Shown piece by piece: positions 33,904-41,969 of a stretch of 64,000 nucleotides of DNA. The position numbers and the translations under genes are program-made. The DNA lies in contig NZ_CP136051.1 in NCBI RefSeq assembly GCF_032999765.1, positions 310,001 to 374,000 of the forward strand, given 5' to 3'. The stretch comes from Imperialibacter roseus (GTDB lineage Bacteria; Bacteroidota; Bacteroidia; Cytophagales; Cyclobacteriaceae). Below the pieces are notes generated by a model. It saw only the letters and a program-made list of their open reading frames with translations, had not been told where the DNA came from and made no database searches. The first letter of the stretch is position 1, and each line of letters opens with the position of its first letter.

Positions 33904-34783
33904 ATGCTTCTAATTAAAAGAATATCCATAATCGACTTTATCAAAATCATTAAGGTAGATATTGTACTTATCTCCTCGTTTGCGGTTGTGGTAGGTATTT
34001 TCGATCAATACGAATTTCTTGACAAAATTTCGGTTCCTATTGGCGTCACTGCCGTTTTTGGTACTGCGGTAGCCTTGCTGTTGGGTTTTCGAACCAATCA
34101 AGCCTATGAGCGTTGGTGGGAAGCCCGTATTATTTGGGGTGCTATTGTCAACGATTCCAGAACACTGGTCAGGCAGTGTGTTTCACTTTTTGAGAAGAAC
34201 AACGAGCGCTATGTAGCTCTGGTTAGAGAAATAGCTGATCAGCAGATCATCTGGTGGGCAATCGTTAAGAAAACTACCTTTTTCTCGCAGGGTCATTAAA
34301 TATACAGAATCCAATAATACTGAAGCTTTTAATATTCCAAATACTTTATTGTCACAGCATTCTGAAACTTTGTTAAGGGCAAAAGAAAAGGGTATGGTAA
34401 ATGATTTTCAGCAGGTGCAAATCGATAGCACCATCGCCAGGTTATGTGATTCTATGGGCAAGTGCGAACTTATAAAAAACACGGTCTTTCCCAAAGCACA
34501 CAGCCTGTTGATCCATTTGATCATTTATGTGTTTGCCACCATGCTACCGTTTGGCTTATCAGATGAGTACCTGGCAGTAGAAATAGGCCTGACTATTGGT
34601 ATCCCGATCATTTTTATTGGCATCGAAAAAACCTCCATTCTCATGCAGAATCCTTTTGAGAACCGACCCCTGGATACGCCCACGACAGACCTGGCGGAAA
34701 CGATAGAAATAAACATCAGACAAAAGATTGGAGAAACGGATGTTCCTGAAAAGAAAAAACCGACAGACTATTATGTTTTATAG
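33904..34783 (+). pseudogene. Bestrophin-like channel, single-base frameshift
   Basis: Two in-frame parts of one bestrophin (UPF0187) gene. The first (33904-34299) has the fingerprint FRTNQAYERWWEARIIWGAI, then NDSRTL. The second gives SLRKLPFSRRVIKYTESN and on through FATMLPFGLSDEYLAVEIGL to NPFENRPLDTPTTDLAETIE (the last being the typical bestrophin end). They are joined if one G is removed from GGG at 34256-34258, giving IIWWQSLRKLP. Bestrophins are chloride/bicarbonate channels. The rest of the sequence is well conserved, so this is a fresh mutation or a sequencing error. Confidence 0.85.
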
Positions 34784-34792
34784 CACAAAACA

Positions 34793-35221
34793 ATGGACTT
34801 TCAAACTGAAATAACTCTCATACCCAGACTACTTGTTGCCCTGGTACTTGGTGTTTTGATAGGACTCGACAGGGAAATTGACGGGCATGCCGCAGGAATC
34901 CGAACGTATGCTGCCGTTTGCCTGGGTGCGGCTTTAGTCACAATTATCAACTCCCACATTGAAGTAGCAGACCAGACCCGAATTGTTGCCAATATTGTTT
35001 CAGGCATTGGCTTTCTGGGTGCCGGTATCATTTTCAAAGATGGATCCAAAAATTTTATTTCAGGCCTGACAACCGCAGCTACTATTTGGGCCACTGCTGC
35101 TGTAGGAATTGCTATTGGATATGGCATGTACCTTATCGCAAGTGTCACATCCGCCTTGCTTATTCTATTATTGATTTCACATCATTTCCCTTTTTTAAAG
35201 AAGAAAAATATCAGAAAATGA
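34793..35221 (+). CDS. MgtC/SapB-family membrane protein
   Basis: A 142-residue protein with four to five membrane helices. Family marks: RLLVALVLGVLIGLDREIDG with the conserved Arg-Glu, AAGIRTYAAVCLGAALVTII, and SGIGFLGAGIIFKDGS followed by SGLTTAATIWATAAVGIAIG. MgtC proteins restrain ATP synthase or magnesium use in stress. Its last bases (ATGA) overlap the start of the ATPase. A link to metal stress fits the island. Confidence 0.85.
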   Translation: MDFQTEITLIPRLLVALVLGVLIGLDREIDGHAAGIRTYAAVCLGAALVTIINSHIEVADQTRIVANIVSGIGFLGAGIIFKDGSKNFISGLTTAATIWATAAVGIAIGYGMYLIASVTSALLILLLISHHFPFLKKKNIRK

Positions 35222-37722
35222 AAAAGCTACAGATAAAAATACCTCTACTGTTGCCCGAAGTACCGGATGAGAAAGATCAATGTGTCCATAAGCTGATTCA
35301 AAAGCTTCAAGACAAAGAAGGTCTGGAAAAAGTGCATGTTGCAGACCAAACAGATAATGGCGTACCTCAGCTATGCTTTCATTACGACCCCGAGTTAATC
35401 TCCATAGACCGTATCCAGTCGCTGGCAGAGCAAACAGGGGCGGAAATCACCCAAAAATTTGGACACAAACTCATAGAAGTAGAAGGCATTCGCCATTCCC
35501 GCCATGCCCGACATATTGAGCGTGACCTTCGGGGGATGCCCGGTATTATGGAAGCTTCCGTATCGGCATCCGGCATGGTGCGGATTGAGTATGATGCGAC
35601 TCAGGTGGATGAAACGGATATCCTGAAAGCGCTGAGAAAAGAGGGACTTGATATACCGGATACCCAGGTAAGTGCCGAACGTTTTCTTGATAAGGTAAAA
35701 GAAGCTGAAAAAGGCGAAGAGCAAAAAGAAGAAGCTGACAAGGAACATGACCATGAGGAAGGTGAAGATCATGATCATTCGCATGGCGGTATTTTCGGTA
35801 AAAACACCGAGCTGATCTTTTCTATTATCTGTGGAGCATTGCTCGGAATTGGCTTTGGATTGTCTTATGTAGAGGCTGTGCCTTCCTGGGTGAGCCTCGT
35901 ATTATACATCGGAGCATACTTCTTTGGCGGCTATTTTACAGCCAAAGAAGCGATTCAAACCGTGGCCAAAGGCGGCTTTGAAATTGACTTTCTCATGCTG
36001 GTAGCAGCCATTGGCGCAGCCATTCTGGGCGAATGGGCCGAAGGTGCCTTATTGTTATTCCTGTTCAGCATGGGCCATGCACTGGAGCATTATGCCATGA
36101 ACAAAGCCCGTAAATCCATTGCTGCTTTGGCAGAGCTCGCTCCTAAAACGGCATGGCTTAAGAGAAATGGCAAAACCGAAGAAGTCGGTATTGAGGAATT
36201 GAGCATCGGTGACATCATTGTCGTAAAACCCAACAGCAAAATCTCAGCCGATGGGGTGGTTGTCAGCGGGCAAAGTAGTGTAAACCAGGCGCCTATCACC
36301 GGGGAAAGTGTGCCGGTTGATAAAGTGCCAGTGGATAACCCCGATAAAGACTGGTCGAAGGAAAAAGACATCAAAGACGAGAACCGGGCTTTTTCCGGTA
36401 CCATCAATGGCAATAGCACACTTGAACTCAAAGTGATTAAAGTAGCGAAGGACTCTACACTTTCTCGCCTGGTGAAACTGGTCAATGAAGCCCAGACCCA
36501 GAAATCACCTACACAACGGCTCACCGATAAATTTGAGAAATATTTTGTGCCGTCTGTACTGGTTTTGGTGGTCATACTCAATTTTGCATTTCTGGTACTG
36601 GACGAAACCTTTAGCGAAAGCTTCTACCGATCAATGGCCGTATTGGTGGCAGCCAGCCCTTGTGCTTTGGCCATTGCCACACCGAGTGCAGTGCTAAGTG
36701 GAGTAGCCCGGGCAGCCAAAAGTGGCGTACTTATCAAAGGGGGGCGTCCCTTGGAAGATTTGGGAGTACTTACCGCCCTGGCTTTTGACAAAACCGGAAC
36801 ACTTACCGAAGGTAAACCCAAGCTCACCGAAGTAATTGCTTTAGGTGATGTAAACGAGGAAGAACTGTTGAAAATAGCTGTAGCTGTAGAAAACCTCAGC
36901 GACCATCCTCTGGCCAAAGCTGTGGTGCGGGATGGTAAAGAGCGATTGAATGGTGCAGACGTACCTGATGCAAAAGACCTGGAAGCTGTACTTGGTAAAG
37001 GGATAAAAGCTTCGCTGGGCAACAGCAAAGTGTATATCGGTAATATGGACTTGTTTGTATCCCTGGATGATAATAAGCCAGAGAAGGAAATAGAAGAAAA
37101 AGTAAAGTCACTGGAGTCAGATGGTAATACGACCATGCTGATCCGTCAAAATGACAAATACATTGGCATTATTGCTCTGATGGATACACCCAGAAAGGAA
37201 GCAAAAAGTACGCTCGAAGAATTAAAAAAACTTGGCATCAAACGCATGATCATGCTTACCGGGGATAACCAAAAAGTAGCCGATGCAGTGGCCAAAGAAA
37301 TTGGGCTGACAGATGCGTGGGGTAGTTTGTTACCGGAAGAAAAGGTTGAAGCAATTAAAGAGCTTAAGGAAAAGGAATCCAAAGTAGCGATGGTTGGAGA
37401 TGGCGTGAATGACGCCCCGGCCATGGCAAATAGCACCGTAGGTGTTGCCATGGGAGCGGCAGGCAGCGATGTAGCGCTGGAAACAGCCGATATCGCCTTG
37501 ATGGCTGATAAGTTGGAAACCTTGCCTTTTGCCATAGGTTTAAGTAGAAAAGCCAAAGGCATTATCAAGCAGAACCTTTGGGTGAGCTTGGGAATAGTAG
37601 CCTTGTTGATACCGCTAACAATTTCAGGAATTGCGACCATCGGGCCCGCCGTGCTTATTCATGAAGGCTCCACCTTGGTGGTAGTCTTTAATGCGTTGAG
37701 ATTATTGGCATATAAGAAATAG
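35218..37722 (+). CDS. P1B-4 type divalent-metal ATPase with a degenerate HMA domain
   Basis: An 834-residue ATPase starting at ATG 35218, overlapping mgtC by four bases; an earlier in-frame start runs through mgtC and is spurious. The N-terminal 170 residues contain an HMA-like fold (FGHKLIEVEGIRHSRHARHI, then ERDL, GIMEASVSASGMVRIEYD) in which the CxxC loop is replaced by His/Arg (IRHSRHARH), followed by a His-rich stretch (EHDHEEGEDHDHSHGG). The core has SPC at 480-482 instead of CPC, DKTGT at 524 and HEGST at 815-819; SPC plus HEG[GS]T marks P1B-4 pumps (Co, Zn, Fe(II)). GDGVNDAPAM is present. It exports divalent cations; the neighbouring CDF and RND genes agree. Confidence 0.92.
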   Translation: MKKLQIKIPLLLPEVPDEKDQCVHKLIQKLQDKEGLEKVHVADQTDNGVPQLCFHYDPELISIDRIQSLAEQTGAEITQKFGHKLIEVEGIRHSRHARHIERDLRGMPGIMEASVSASGMVRIEYDATQVDETDILKALRKEGLDIPDTQVSAERFLDKVKEAEKGEEQKEEADKEHDHEEGEDHDHSHGGIFGKNTELIFSIICGALLGIGFGLSYVEAVPSWVSLVLYIGAYFFGGYFTAKEAIQTVAKGGFEIDFLMLVAAIGAAILGEWAEGALLLFLFSMGHALEHYAMNKARKSIAALAELAPKTAWLKRNGKTEEVGIEELSIGDIIVVKPNSKISADGVVVSGQSSVNQAPITGESVPVDKVPVDNPDKDWSKEKDIKDENRAFSGTINGNSTLELKVIKVAKDSTLSRLVKLVNEAQTQKSPTQRLTDKFEKYFVPSVLVLVVILNFAFLVLDETFSESFYRSMAVLVAASPCALAIATPSAVLSGVARAAKSGVLIKGGRPLEDLGVLTALAFDKTGTLTEGKPKLTEVIALGDVNEEELLKIAVAVENLSDHPLAKAVVRDGKERLNGADVPDAKDLEAVLGKGIKASLGNSKVYIGNMDLFVSLDDNKPEKEIEEKVKSLESDGNTTMLIRQNDKYIGIIALMDTPRKEAKSTLEELKKLGIKRMIMLTGDNQKVADAVAKEIGLTDAWGSLLPEEKVEAIKELKEKESKVAMVGDGVNDAPAMANSTVGVAMGAAGSDVALETADIALMADKLETLPFAIGLSRKAKGIIKQNLWVSLGIVALLIPLTISGIATIGPAVLIHEGSTLVVVFNALRLLAYKK

Positions 37723-37740
37723 TCTGTAAAAGCTAAAAGG

Positions 37741-38121
37741 ATGAAACTAAACACAAGAATACCCAAATCGCTCAAACCGTACTTTGAGGAAGAGCTGAAT
37801 CTGTATAGGTTTAATAGAAATCAAAACGACCTACCCACGGCATGGTACCATCTGGAAAGGGCTCATATTTTAGGCCAGGCTTATCCCTGGCACCACAGTT
37901 ATGTGCACTGGAAAATGCTGCTCTTCGGTATTTATATTAAAAATTATAAGGAAATTATTGGGCAGATTCCTCGCCTTTTGGTTGGAGGAGTAAAATCATT
38001 TGTGGGCTATATTCCGGTTGGCAATACCGGAGGGGCAAATGTACCACCTCTTAAGCCAATGGCAATTCCTGATGAAATCATGGATGTATTCAAAAAGGCG
38101 GGAGTAAAACCGCTCGCATAA
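37741..38121 (+). CDS. DUF3703 protein
   Basis: A 126-residue protein with HLERAHILGQAYPWHHSYVH, a helix rich in His and aromatic residues that defines DUF3703. It is short and soluble with an amphipathic mid part. In many genomes it follows a CDF transporter or heavy-metal ATPase, as here; the WHHSYVHW His cluster suggests metal contact. Its job is not known. It starts 18 bases after the ATPase and ends 4 bases before the next start. Confidence 0.8.
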   Translation: MKLNTRIPKSLKPYFEEELNLYRFNRNQNDLPTAWYHLERAHILGQAYPWHHSYVHWKMLLFGIYIKNYKEIIGQIPRLLVGGVKSFVGYIPVGNTGGANVPPLKPMAIPDEIMDVFKKAGVKPLA

Positions 38122-38125
38122 ATCG

Positions 38126-38920
38126 ATGAAAAAATCAACTTTCCATATCAGCAAGATGGACTGTCCCTCAGAGGAACAGATGATCCGTATGAAGCTGGAA
38201 CCTTATTATGAGGTAAAGCAACTTTCATTTGATATAGCCAATCGTAAACTGGAGGTATATCATACAGGAGAAGTGGACAAGATCCATCAGGCCATTAGCG
38301 AACTCAAACTTAACGACCGGTTGGAAAATACGGAAGATGAAGCCGAATTACCGGTGGCTGTAGACGATACCCAACAGCGCAAAATCCTGTGGTGGGTGCT
38401 GGGCATCAATTTTGGCTTCTTTGTAGTAGAGATGGCAACAGGGTTGATATCCCGCTCTATGGGTTTGATAGCCGACTCACTGGATATGCTGGCAGATTCC
38501 ATCGTCTATGGCCTGAGCTTATTTGCTGTTGGTGCAGTTATGTCTCACAAGAAAAAAGTAGCCAAAATCAGTGGTTATCTTCAAATGGGGCTGGCATTAT
38601 TAGGTTTTTCAGAAGTATTGCGAAGGTTTTTCAGTGAAAGCGAAACTCCCCTGTTTGAGTGGATGATCATCGTATCAGTACTGGCCCTTATCGGCAATCT
38701 GATTTCGCTCTGGCTCATCAATAAGGCTAAGAGCGATGAAGCGCACATGCAGGCAAGCGCCATCTTCACTTCCAATGACATTGTCGTAAATGGCGGAGTG
38801 ATCCTGGCCGGCGTTCTGGTTTATTTTCTGGATAGTAAATGGCCTGACCTGGCGATTGGTGGCATTGTCTTCACTTTTGTAATAAGGGGAGCTGTGAGAA
38901 TATTAAATTTGGCTAAATGA
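38126..38920 (+). CDS. HMA-CDF fusion cation transporter
   Basis: A 264-residue protein with an N-terminal HMA-like unit (FHISKMDCPSEEQMIRMKLE) carrying a single Cys in DCPSE instead of CxxC, then a shortened CDF transporter with five or six helices. Helix 2 has ADSLDMLADSIVYGL with two Asp; helix 5 has ASAIFTSNDIVVN, where the His of the classical HxxxD site is missing (TSND). Such N-terminally HMA-tagged CDF proteins occur in Bacteroidota as 'cation transporters'. Probably exports Zn/Co/Cd with altered metal choice. Last confident gene of the island. Confidence 0.8.
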   Translation: MKKSTFHISKMDCPSEEQMIRMKLEPYYEVKQLSFDIANRKLEVYHTGEVDKIHQAISELKLNDRLENTEDEAELPVAVDDTQQRKILWWVLGINFGFFVVEMATGLISRSMGLIADSLDMLADSIVYGLSLFAVGAVMSHKKKVAKISGYLQMGLALLGFSEVLRRFFSESETPLFEWMIIVSVLALIGNLISLWLINKAKSDEAHMQASAIFTSNDIVVNGGVILAGVLVYFLDSKWPDLAIGGIVFTFVIRGAVRILNLAK

Positions 38921-38994
38921 TTGACTCTGAACCTATCATTACCATAGGAACATTTGTAAAGTCAGAAATTGAAAGTAGAGAAACCTTTAAATAG
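38917..38994 (+). other. Short ORF (25 codons) overlapping the CDF stop
   Basis: Starts in ATGA with the preceding stop and codes MIDSEPIITIGTFVKSEIES and five more residues. No homology visible. It could be the remains of a truncated downstream gene. Low confidence that it is expressed. Confidence 0.2.
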
Positions 38995-39387
38995 TGAATC
39001 CGTCATCTCGGATGCTGATTGTTCCAAAACCTGTTTTACCTTTCATTCATTTTGTTGAGCTCTAACGTTTCATATAGGCTATTTAAAGTATCTTTTATTG
39101 ATGCATTAGTAGCCTTGGAATTGCTTGGTATGCTTTCAATCAAGGTAAAGAAGCTTTTGAAAAAGCCAAAGCTAAAAAATTGGGCTGATCCGATAATTGT
39201 TGTTATAGTCCAGTGTAAATCTTTTGATGGTCTAGTTGATCAGATGGTAACCGAATTTCACAAAAAATATGTGGCTTCTCCTAGTCAAAACAACGCTGTT
39301 GTGCAGTTATTGCCTTTTAATTTTACCATTGTCAGGTACTTTTAACTCAAAAGGGCCGTTGTTCGATCCAGCGAATGGGCAGCAATA

Positions 39388-39450
39388 AAGAAGCAAAACT
39401 GGTTCAATGCGTCTCGCCCGGCCGGGATAGGCTTGGATCTTTTGCTTCTT
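39388..39450. repeat. 63-base hairpin with 11-bp perfect outer arms
   Basis: AAGAAGCAAAA (39388-39398) pairs perfectly with TTTTGCTTCTT (39440-39450). The centre contains the palindrome CCCGGCCGGG (39417-39426). It may be a bidirectional terminator (A-rich before, T-rich in the stem) or a folded recombination site. Confidence 0.55.
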
Positions 39451-39515
39451 ATGCAAGCGCAAATACCCATGCTAAAAATCAGTTCCCCTCAGAAATACAG
39501 ATTGATCCCTAATTT

Positions 39516-39534
39516 GTTGGCGAAATGTTGGCGA
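39516..39534. repeat. Direct repeat GTTGGCGA x2
   Basis: GTTGGCGA at 39516-39523 and 39527-39534, three bases apart, just outside the tRNA terminator. Possibly an integrase arm-binding site. Confidence 0.45.
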
Positions 39535-39542
39535 CAACAAAA

Positions 39543-39573
39543 AAGCACTTACAACATGTTGTCGTAAGTGCTT
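39543..39573 (-). terminator. Terminator of tRNA-Ile (minus strand)
   Basis: AAGCACTTAC (39543-39552) and GTAAGTGCTT (39564-39573) are perfect arms around a loop that itself can pair. Read on the minus strand the stem is followed by a run of T. It sits 10 bases after the tRNA 3' end. Confidence 0.85.
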
Positions 39574-39582
39574 GATTATCAG

Positions 39583-39659
39583 TGGTGGGCCCACCTGGGC
39601 TCGAACCAGGGACCACCTGATTATGAGTCAGGTGCTCTAACCAACTGAGCTATAGGCCC
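39583..39659 (-). tRNA. ileX: tRNA-Ile(CAU), lysidine type
   Basis: Read on the minus strand: acceptor GGGCCTA pairs with TGGGCCC, D-arm with AGCTCAGTTGGTTAGAGC, anticodon stem CCTGA/TCAGG around CTCATAA (anticodon CAU), T-arm CCTGG TTCGAGC CCAGG, and encoded ACCA end. Such CAU tRNA with a CTCATAA loop and this body is the isoleucine tRNA whose C34 is modified to lysidine; it is not initiator or elongator Met, because it lacks their arms. The gene is 77 bases long including CCA. It marks the right edge of the metal islands. Confidence 0.9.
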
Positions 39660-39805
39660 TCTGACGGAGGTTGTTCGTTGTCGGTGAAAGGGTAGTTGAA
39701 ATATTTCGATAATAATTAACGAATAACCACTAACTTCTCACCTTCCTTCTCCGAAAAGGACTGCAATATTAGATATTTGCTTTTAATAACACAAACAGGA
39801 ATCCA

Positions 39806-40423
39806 GTGAATCTTTCAGGAATTAAGCATCTCGTATTTGATCTTGGTGGCGTCATCATCGACCTCGACACACAGGCAACTTTCAAAGCTTTTGAGAAAAT
39901 TTCCGGGATACCCATGGTCGAGTGGGTAAAAGGAGTGCATGAAAGCCAGCTCTTTCTTGATTATGAACAAGGCCTACTTGGCGATGCGGAATTCCGTGAC
40001 GGGCTGAGGAATCTCTGTGGAGTGGGACTAGCTGACGATGTGCTCGATAAGGCATGGAATGCTATGCTCGGCGCCATACCCATGCACAGAATCAATAAGG
40101 TCATTGAACTTGGTAAGACATACCGGACCTTTGTGCTAAGCAATACCAATGGCATTCACGAACGGGCCTTTAACCAAATTCTGCTCGATTCATCAGGCAA
40201 TCCAACCCTCGACCATTTTTTCCACAAAGTGTACTTCTCACACGTGATGAAAATGCGAAAGCCGGAAACGGAAATCTACCAGACAGTGTTAGAAGAAAAT
40301 AATTTAAACCCCAGGGAGGTGCTCTTTCTGGATGACAAGCCAGAGAACCTTAGAGGGGCTGAGAAGCTTAAAATACAAACGTTTCTAGTACCTTCGCCCG
40401 ATAGCTGGTTAGAACTGTTTTAG
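39806..40423 (+). CDS. HAD-superfamily hydrolase (HAD-IA type)
   Basis: A 205-residue protein starting at GTG 39806. Motif I is LVFDLGGVIIDLD (nucleophile and acid Asp), motif II is FVLSNTNG, the Lys of motif III lies in MKMRKPETEIYQ, and motif IV is VLFLDDKPENLRGA. Cap is of the four-helix C1 type. It is a small-molecule phosphatase or haloacid dehalogenase-like enzyme of unknown substrate. A weak TAnnTTTG-like element (GATATTTG, 39772-39779) lies upstream. Four bases before the M50 start. Confidence 0.88.
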   Translation: MNLSGIKHLVFDLGGVIIDLDTQATFKAFEKISGIPMVEWVKGVHESQLFLDYEQGLLGDAEFRDGLRNLCGVGLADDVLDKAWNAMLGAIPMHRINKVIELGKTYRTFVLSNTNGIHERAFNQILLDSSGNPTLDHFFHKVYFSHVMKMRKPETEIYQTVLEENNLNPREVLFLDDKPENLRGAEKLKIQTFLVPSPDSWLELF

Positions 40424-40426
40424 TGC

Positions 40427-41650
40427 ATGGAAGAAATAGAGGGAAGCAGCCCGGAGCGGTCACTTCAGGAGCAAATTAAAGAGCTGGAAATAGCGGAGAA
40501 AAAGAAGGAGCAGAAGCGGCTTTTTATTCATATTGGTCTTTTTATTGCTACGTTTATTTGTACCACCCTGGCCGGCGCTGAGTGGAGTAGAAACAAGTTC
40601 CTGCTTTTCAGCGAAGGATATACCTGGGCTGATTTTGTGGCTGGCATGGAGTTTTCTATACCGTTTCTGACCATTCTCACCTTTCACGAATTCGGGCATT
40701 ATCTCACCGCCAAGTACTATAAAATCAAAGTTACCCTGCCTTACTACCTGCCGCTTTGGCTGGGGTTTCTGGGGTCGCCCAGCATAGGCACTATGGGCGC
40801 CTTCATCAACATCAAAGGTAAAATTAAAACCAGGCAGCAATACTTTGATATTGGTATTGCAGGGCCACTGGCAGGTTTCGTTGTAGCACTTTTTGTGCTT
40901 TGGTATGGGTTCACTCACCTGCCACCTCAAGAGGATATTTTCCAGATTCACCCTGAGTACGCCCAATATGGCCTCGACTATCCTAACCATGTCTATAGCG
41001 ATTCTACTGCATCTATTGGCCTGGGCAACACCATCTTGTTCGATTTCTTTAAGGAGCATGTGACCACACAACCAGAGCTGCTGCCTCATCCTAACGAGAT
41101 CATTCACTATCCATGGATACTCGCCGGCTACCTGGCGCTGTTTTTTACAGCGCTTAACCTGCTGCCCATTGGCCAACTCGACGGAGGGCACATTGTTTAC
41201 GGCCTGCTTGGGCTCAAAAATTCAAGACTGGTATCAGCCGGCCTCTACATTGTTTTTATCTTCTATGCAGGGTTGGGCATAGTTACGCCTTTTATGGACT
41301 GGACTGCAATAACCACTTTTTTCATGATGCCGGTTCCTAACCTCTTCGCCATTCCGGTGTATATCTATTTTTTGAAGTGGGTCATGCAAAGCCTGACCGA
41401 CAACGATATGAATCGCTGGATGGTGGCCGTAGGCATCTTTACGGCTCAGTTTGTGGTTTCATTCATTTTCCCAACAGTGGAAGGCTACAGTGGCTGGCTG
41501 CTTTACGGGATCATCCTGGGCCGGTTTATTGGCATCTATCACCCGCCAGTAGCGCAAGACGAGCCGCTTGATTTCAACCGCAAGGTGCTGGGGTGGATTG
41601 CCCTGATTATTTTTGTGATTTGCTGGAGTCCTAACCCGTTTACAACCTAG
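40427..41650 (+). CDS. M50-type membrane metalloprotease
   Basis: A 407-residue multi-helix membrane protease. Zinc motif TFHEFGHYLTAKYY has His87, Glu88 and His91; the third ligand is in QLDGGHIVYG (Asp252). These two motifs define the site-2-protease/M50 family. The first 40 residues form a charged helix outside the membrane. Such enzymes cleave membrane-bound regulators. The partner is unknown. It converges with the rhodanese gene, overlapping by 4 bases at the ends. Confidence 0.9.
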   Translation: MEEIEGSSPERSLQEQIKELEIAEKKKEQKRLFIHIGLFIATFICTTLAGAEWSRNKFLLFSEGYTWADFVAGMEFSIPFLTILTFHEFGHYLTAKYYKIKVTLPYYLPLWLGFLGSPSIGTMGAFINIKGKIKTRQQYFDIGIAGPLAGFVVALFVLWYGFTHLPPQEDIFQIHPEYAQYGLDYPNHVYSDSTASIGLGNTILFDFFKEHVTTQPELLPHPNEIIHYPWILAGYLALFFTALNLLPIGQLDGGHIVYGLLGLKNSRLVSAGLYIVFIFYAGLGIVTPFMDWTAITTFFMMPVPNLFAIPVYIYFLKWVMQSLTDNDMNRWMVAVGIFTAQFVVSFIFPTVEGYSGWLLYGIILGRFIGIYHPPVAQDEPLDFNRKVLGWIALIIFVICWSPNPFTT

Positions 41651-41961
41651 TTGAGGATAGCTTGTGGAAAGGTTTCAATAAACGCCTGAACCCCACCCTC
41701 AAGGTTCTTCACAGCCAAAAACCCATGCTTCAGTAGATACTTTGTACCCGTTCGGCCTCTGGTGCCTGCTTTGCAGTGGATCACAATCATTTTGCTTTTC
41801 CACGAGGCAATTTCCTGTAGCCTGAAAGGGAGACTGTTCAATGGGATATTGAGGCCGCCTATGTGGTATTCTTCGTACTCCCATTCTTCTCTTACGTCCA
41901 ACAGCAGGAAGTCTGCTTTGGAGTCAATTAAGGTCTTCAACTCCTGGGGGAGGATTGTCAT
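41647..41961 (-). CDS. Single-domain rhodanese
   Basis: A 104-residue rhodanese-like protein with LLLDVREEWEYEEYHIGGLN and the active-site loop VIHCKAGTRGRTG with Cys63. It transfers sulfane sulfur in the cytosol (no signal). The 6-residue loop CKAGTR points to the sulfurtransferase group. Small single-domain proteins of this type often serve in molybdopterin or thio-tRNA paths. Confidence 0.85.
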   Translation of the reverse strand: MTILPQELKTLIDSKADFLLLDVREEWEYEEYHIGGLNIPLNSLPFRLQEIASWKSKMIVIHCKAGTRGRTGTKYLLKHGFLAVKNLEGGVQAFIETFPQAILN

Positions 41962-41969
41962 TGGTTGGG

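Larger units (their letters stand above)
38995..39542. other. Gene-poor junction between island and tRNA
   Basis: No convincing gene. A 108-codon open frame (TTG start 39019 to 39345) is AT-rich, has no recognised domain and no clear ribosome-binding site. The stretch holds a T-arm-like motif at 39357-39373, a 63-base hairpin at 39388-39450 and two copies of GTTGGCGA at 39516 and 39527. It looks like the degraded edge of an integrated element. Confidence 0.4.

Noticed and set aside
39019-39345. 108-codon ORF as a real gene
   Set aside because: TTG start, AT-rich, no family resemblance; described as part of the gene-poor junction instead.
40460-41191. 243-codon minus-strand frame in the M50 protease gene
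   Set aside because: Opposite strand of an intact protease with both zinc motifs; no domain seen.
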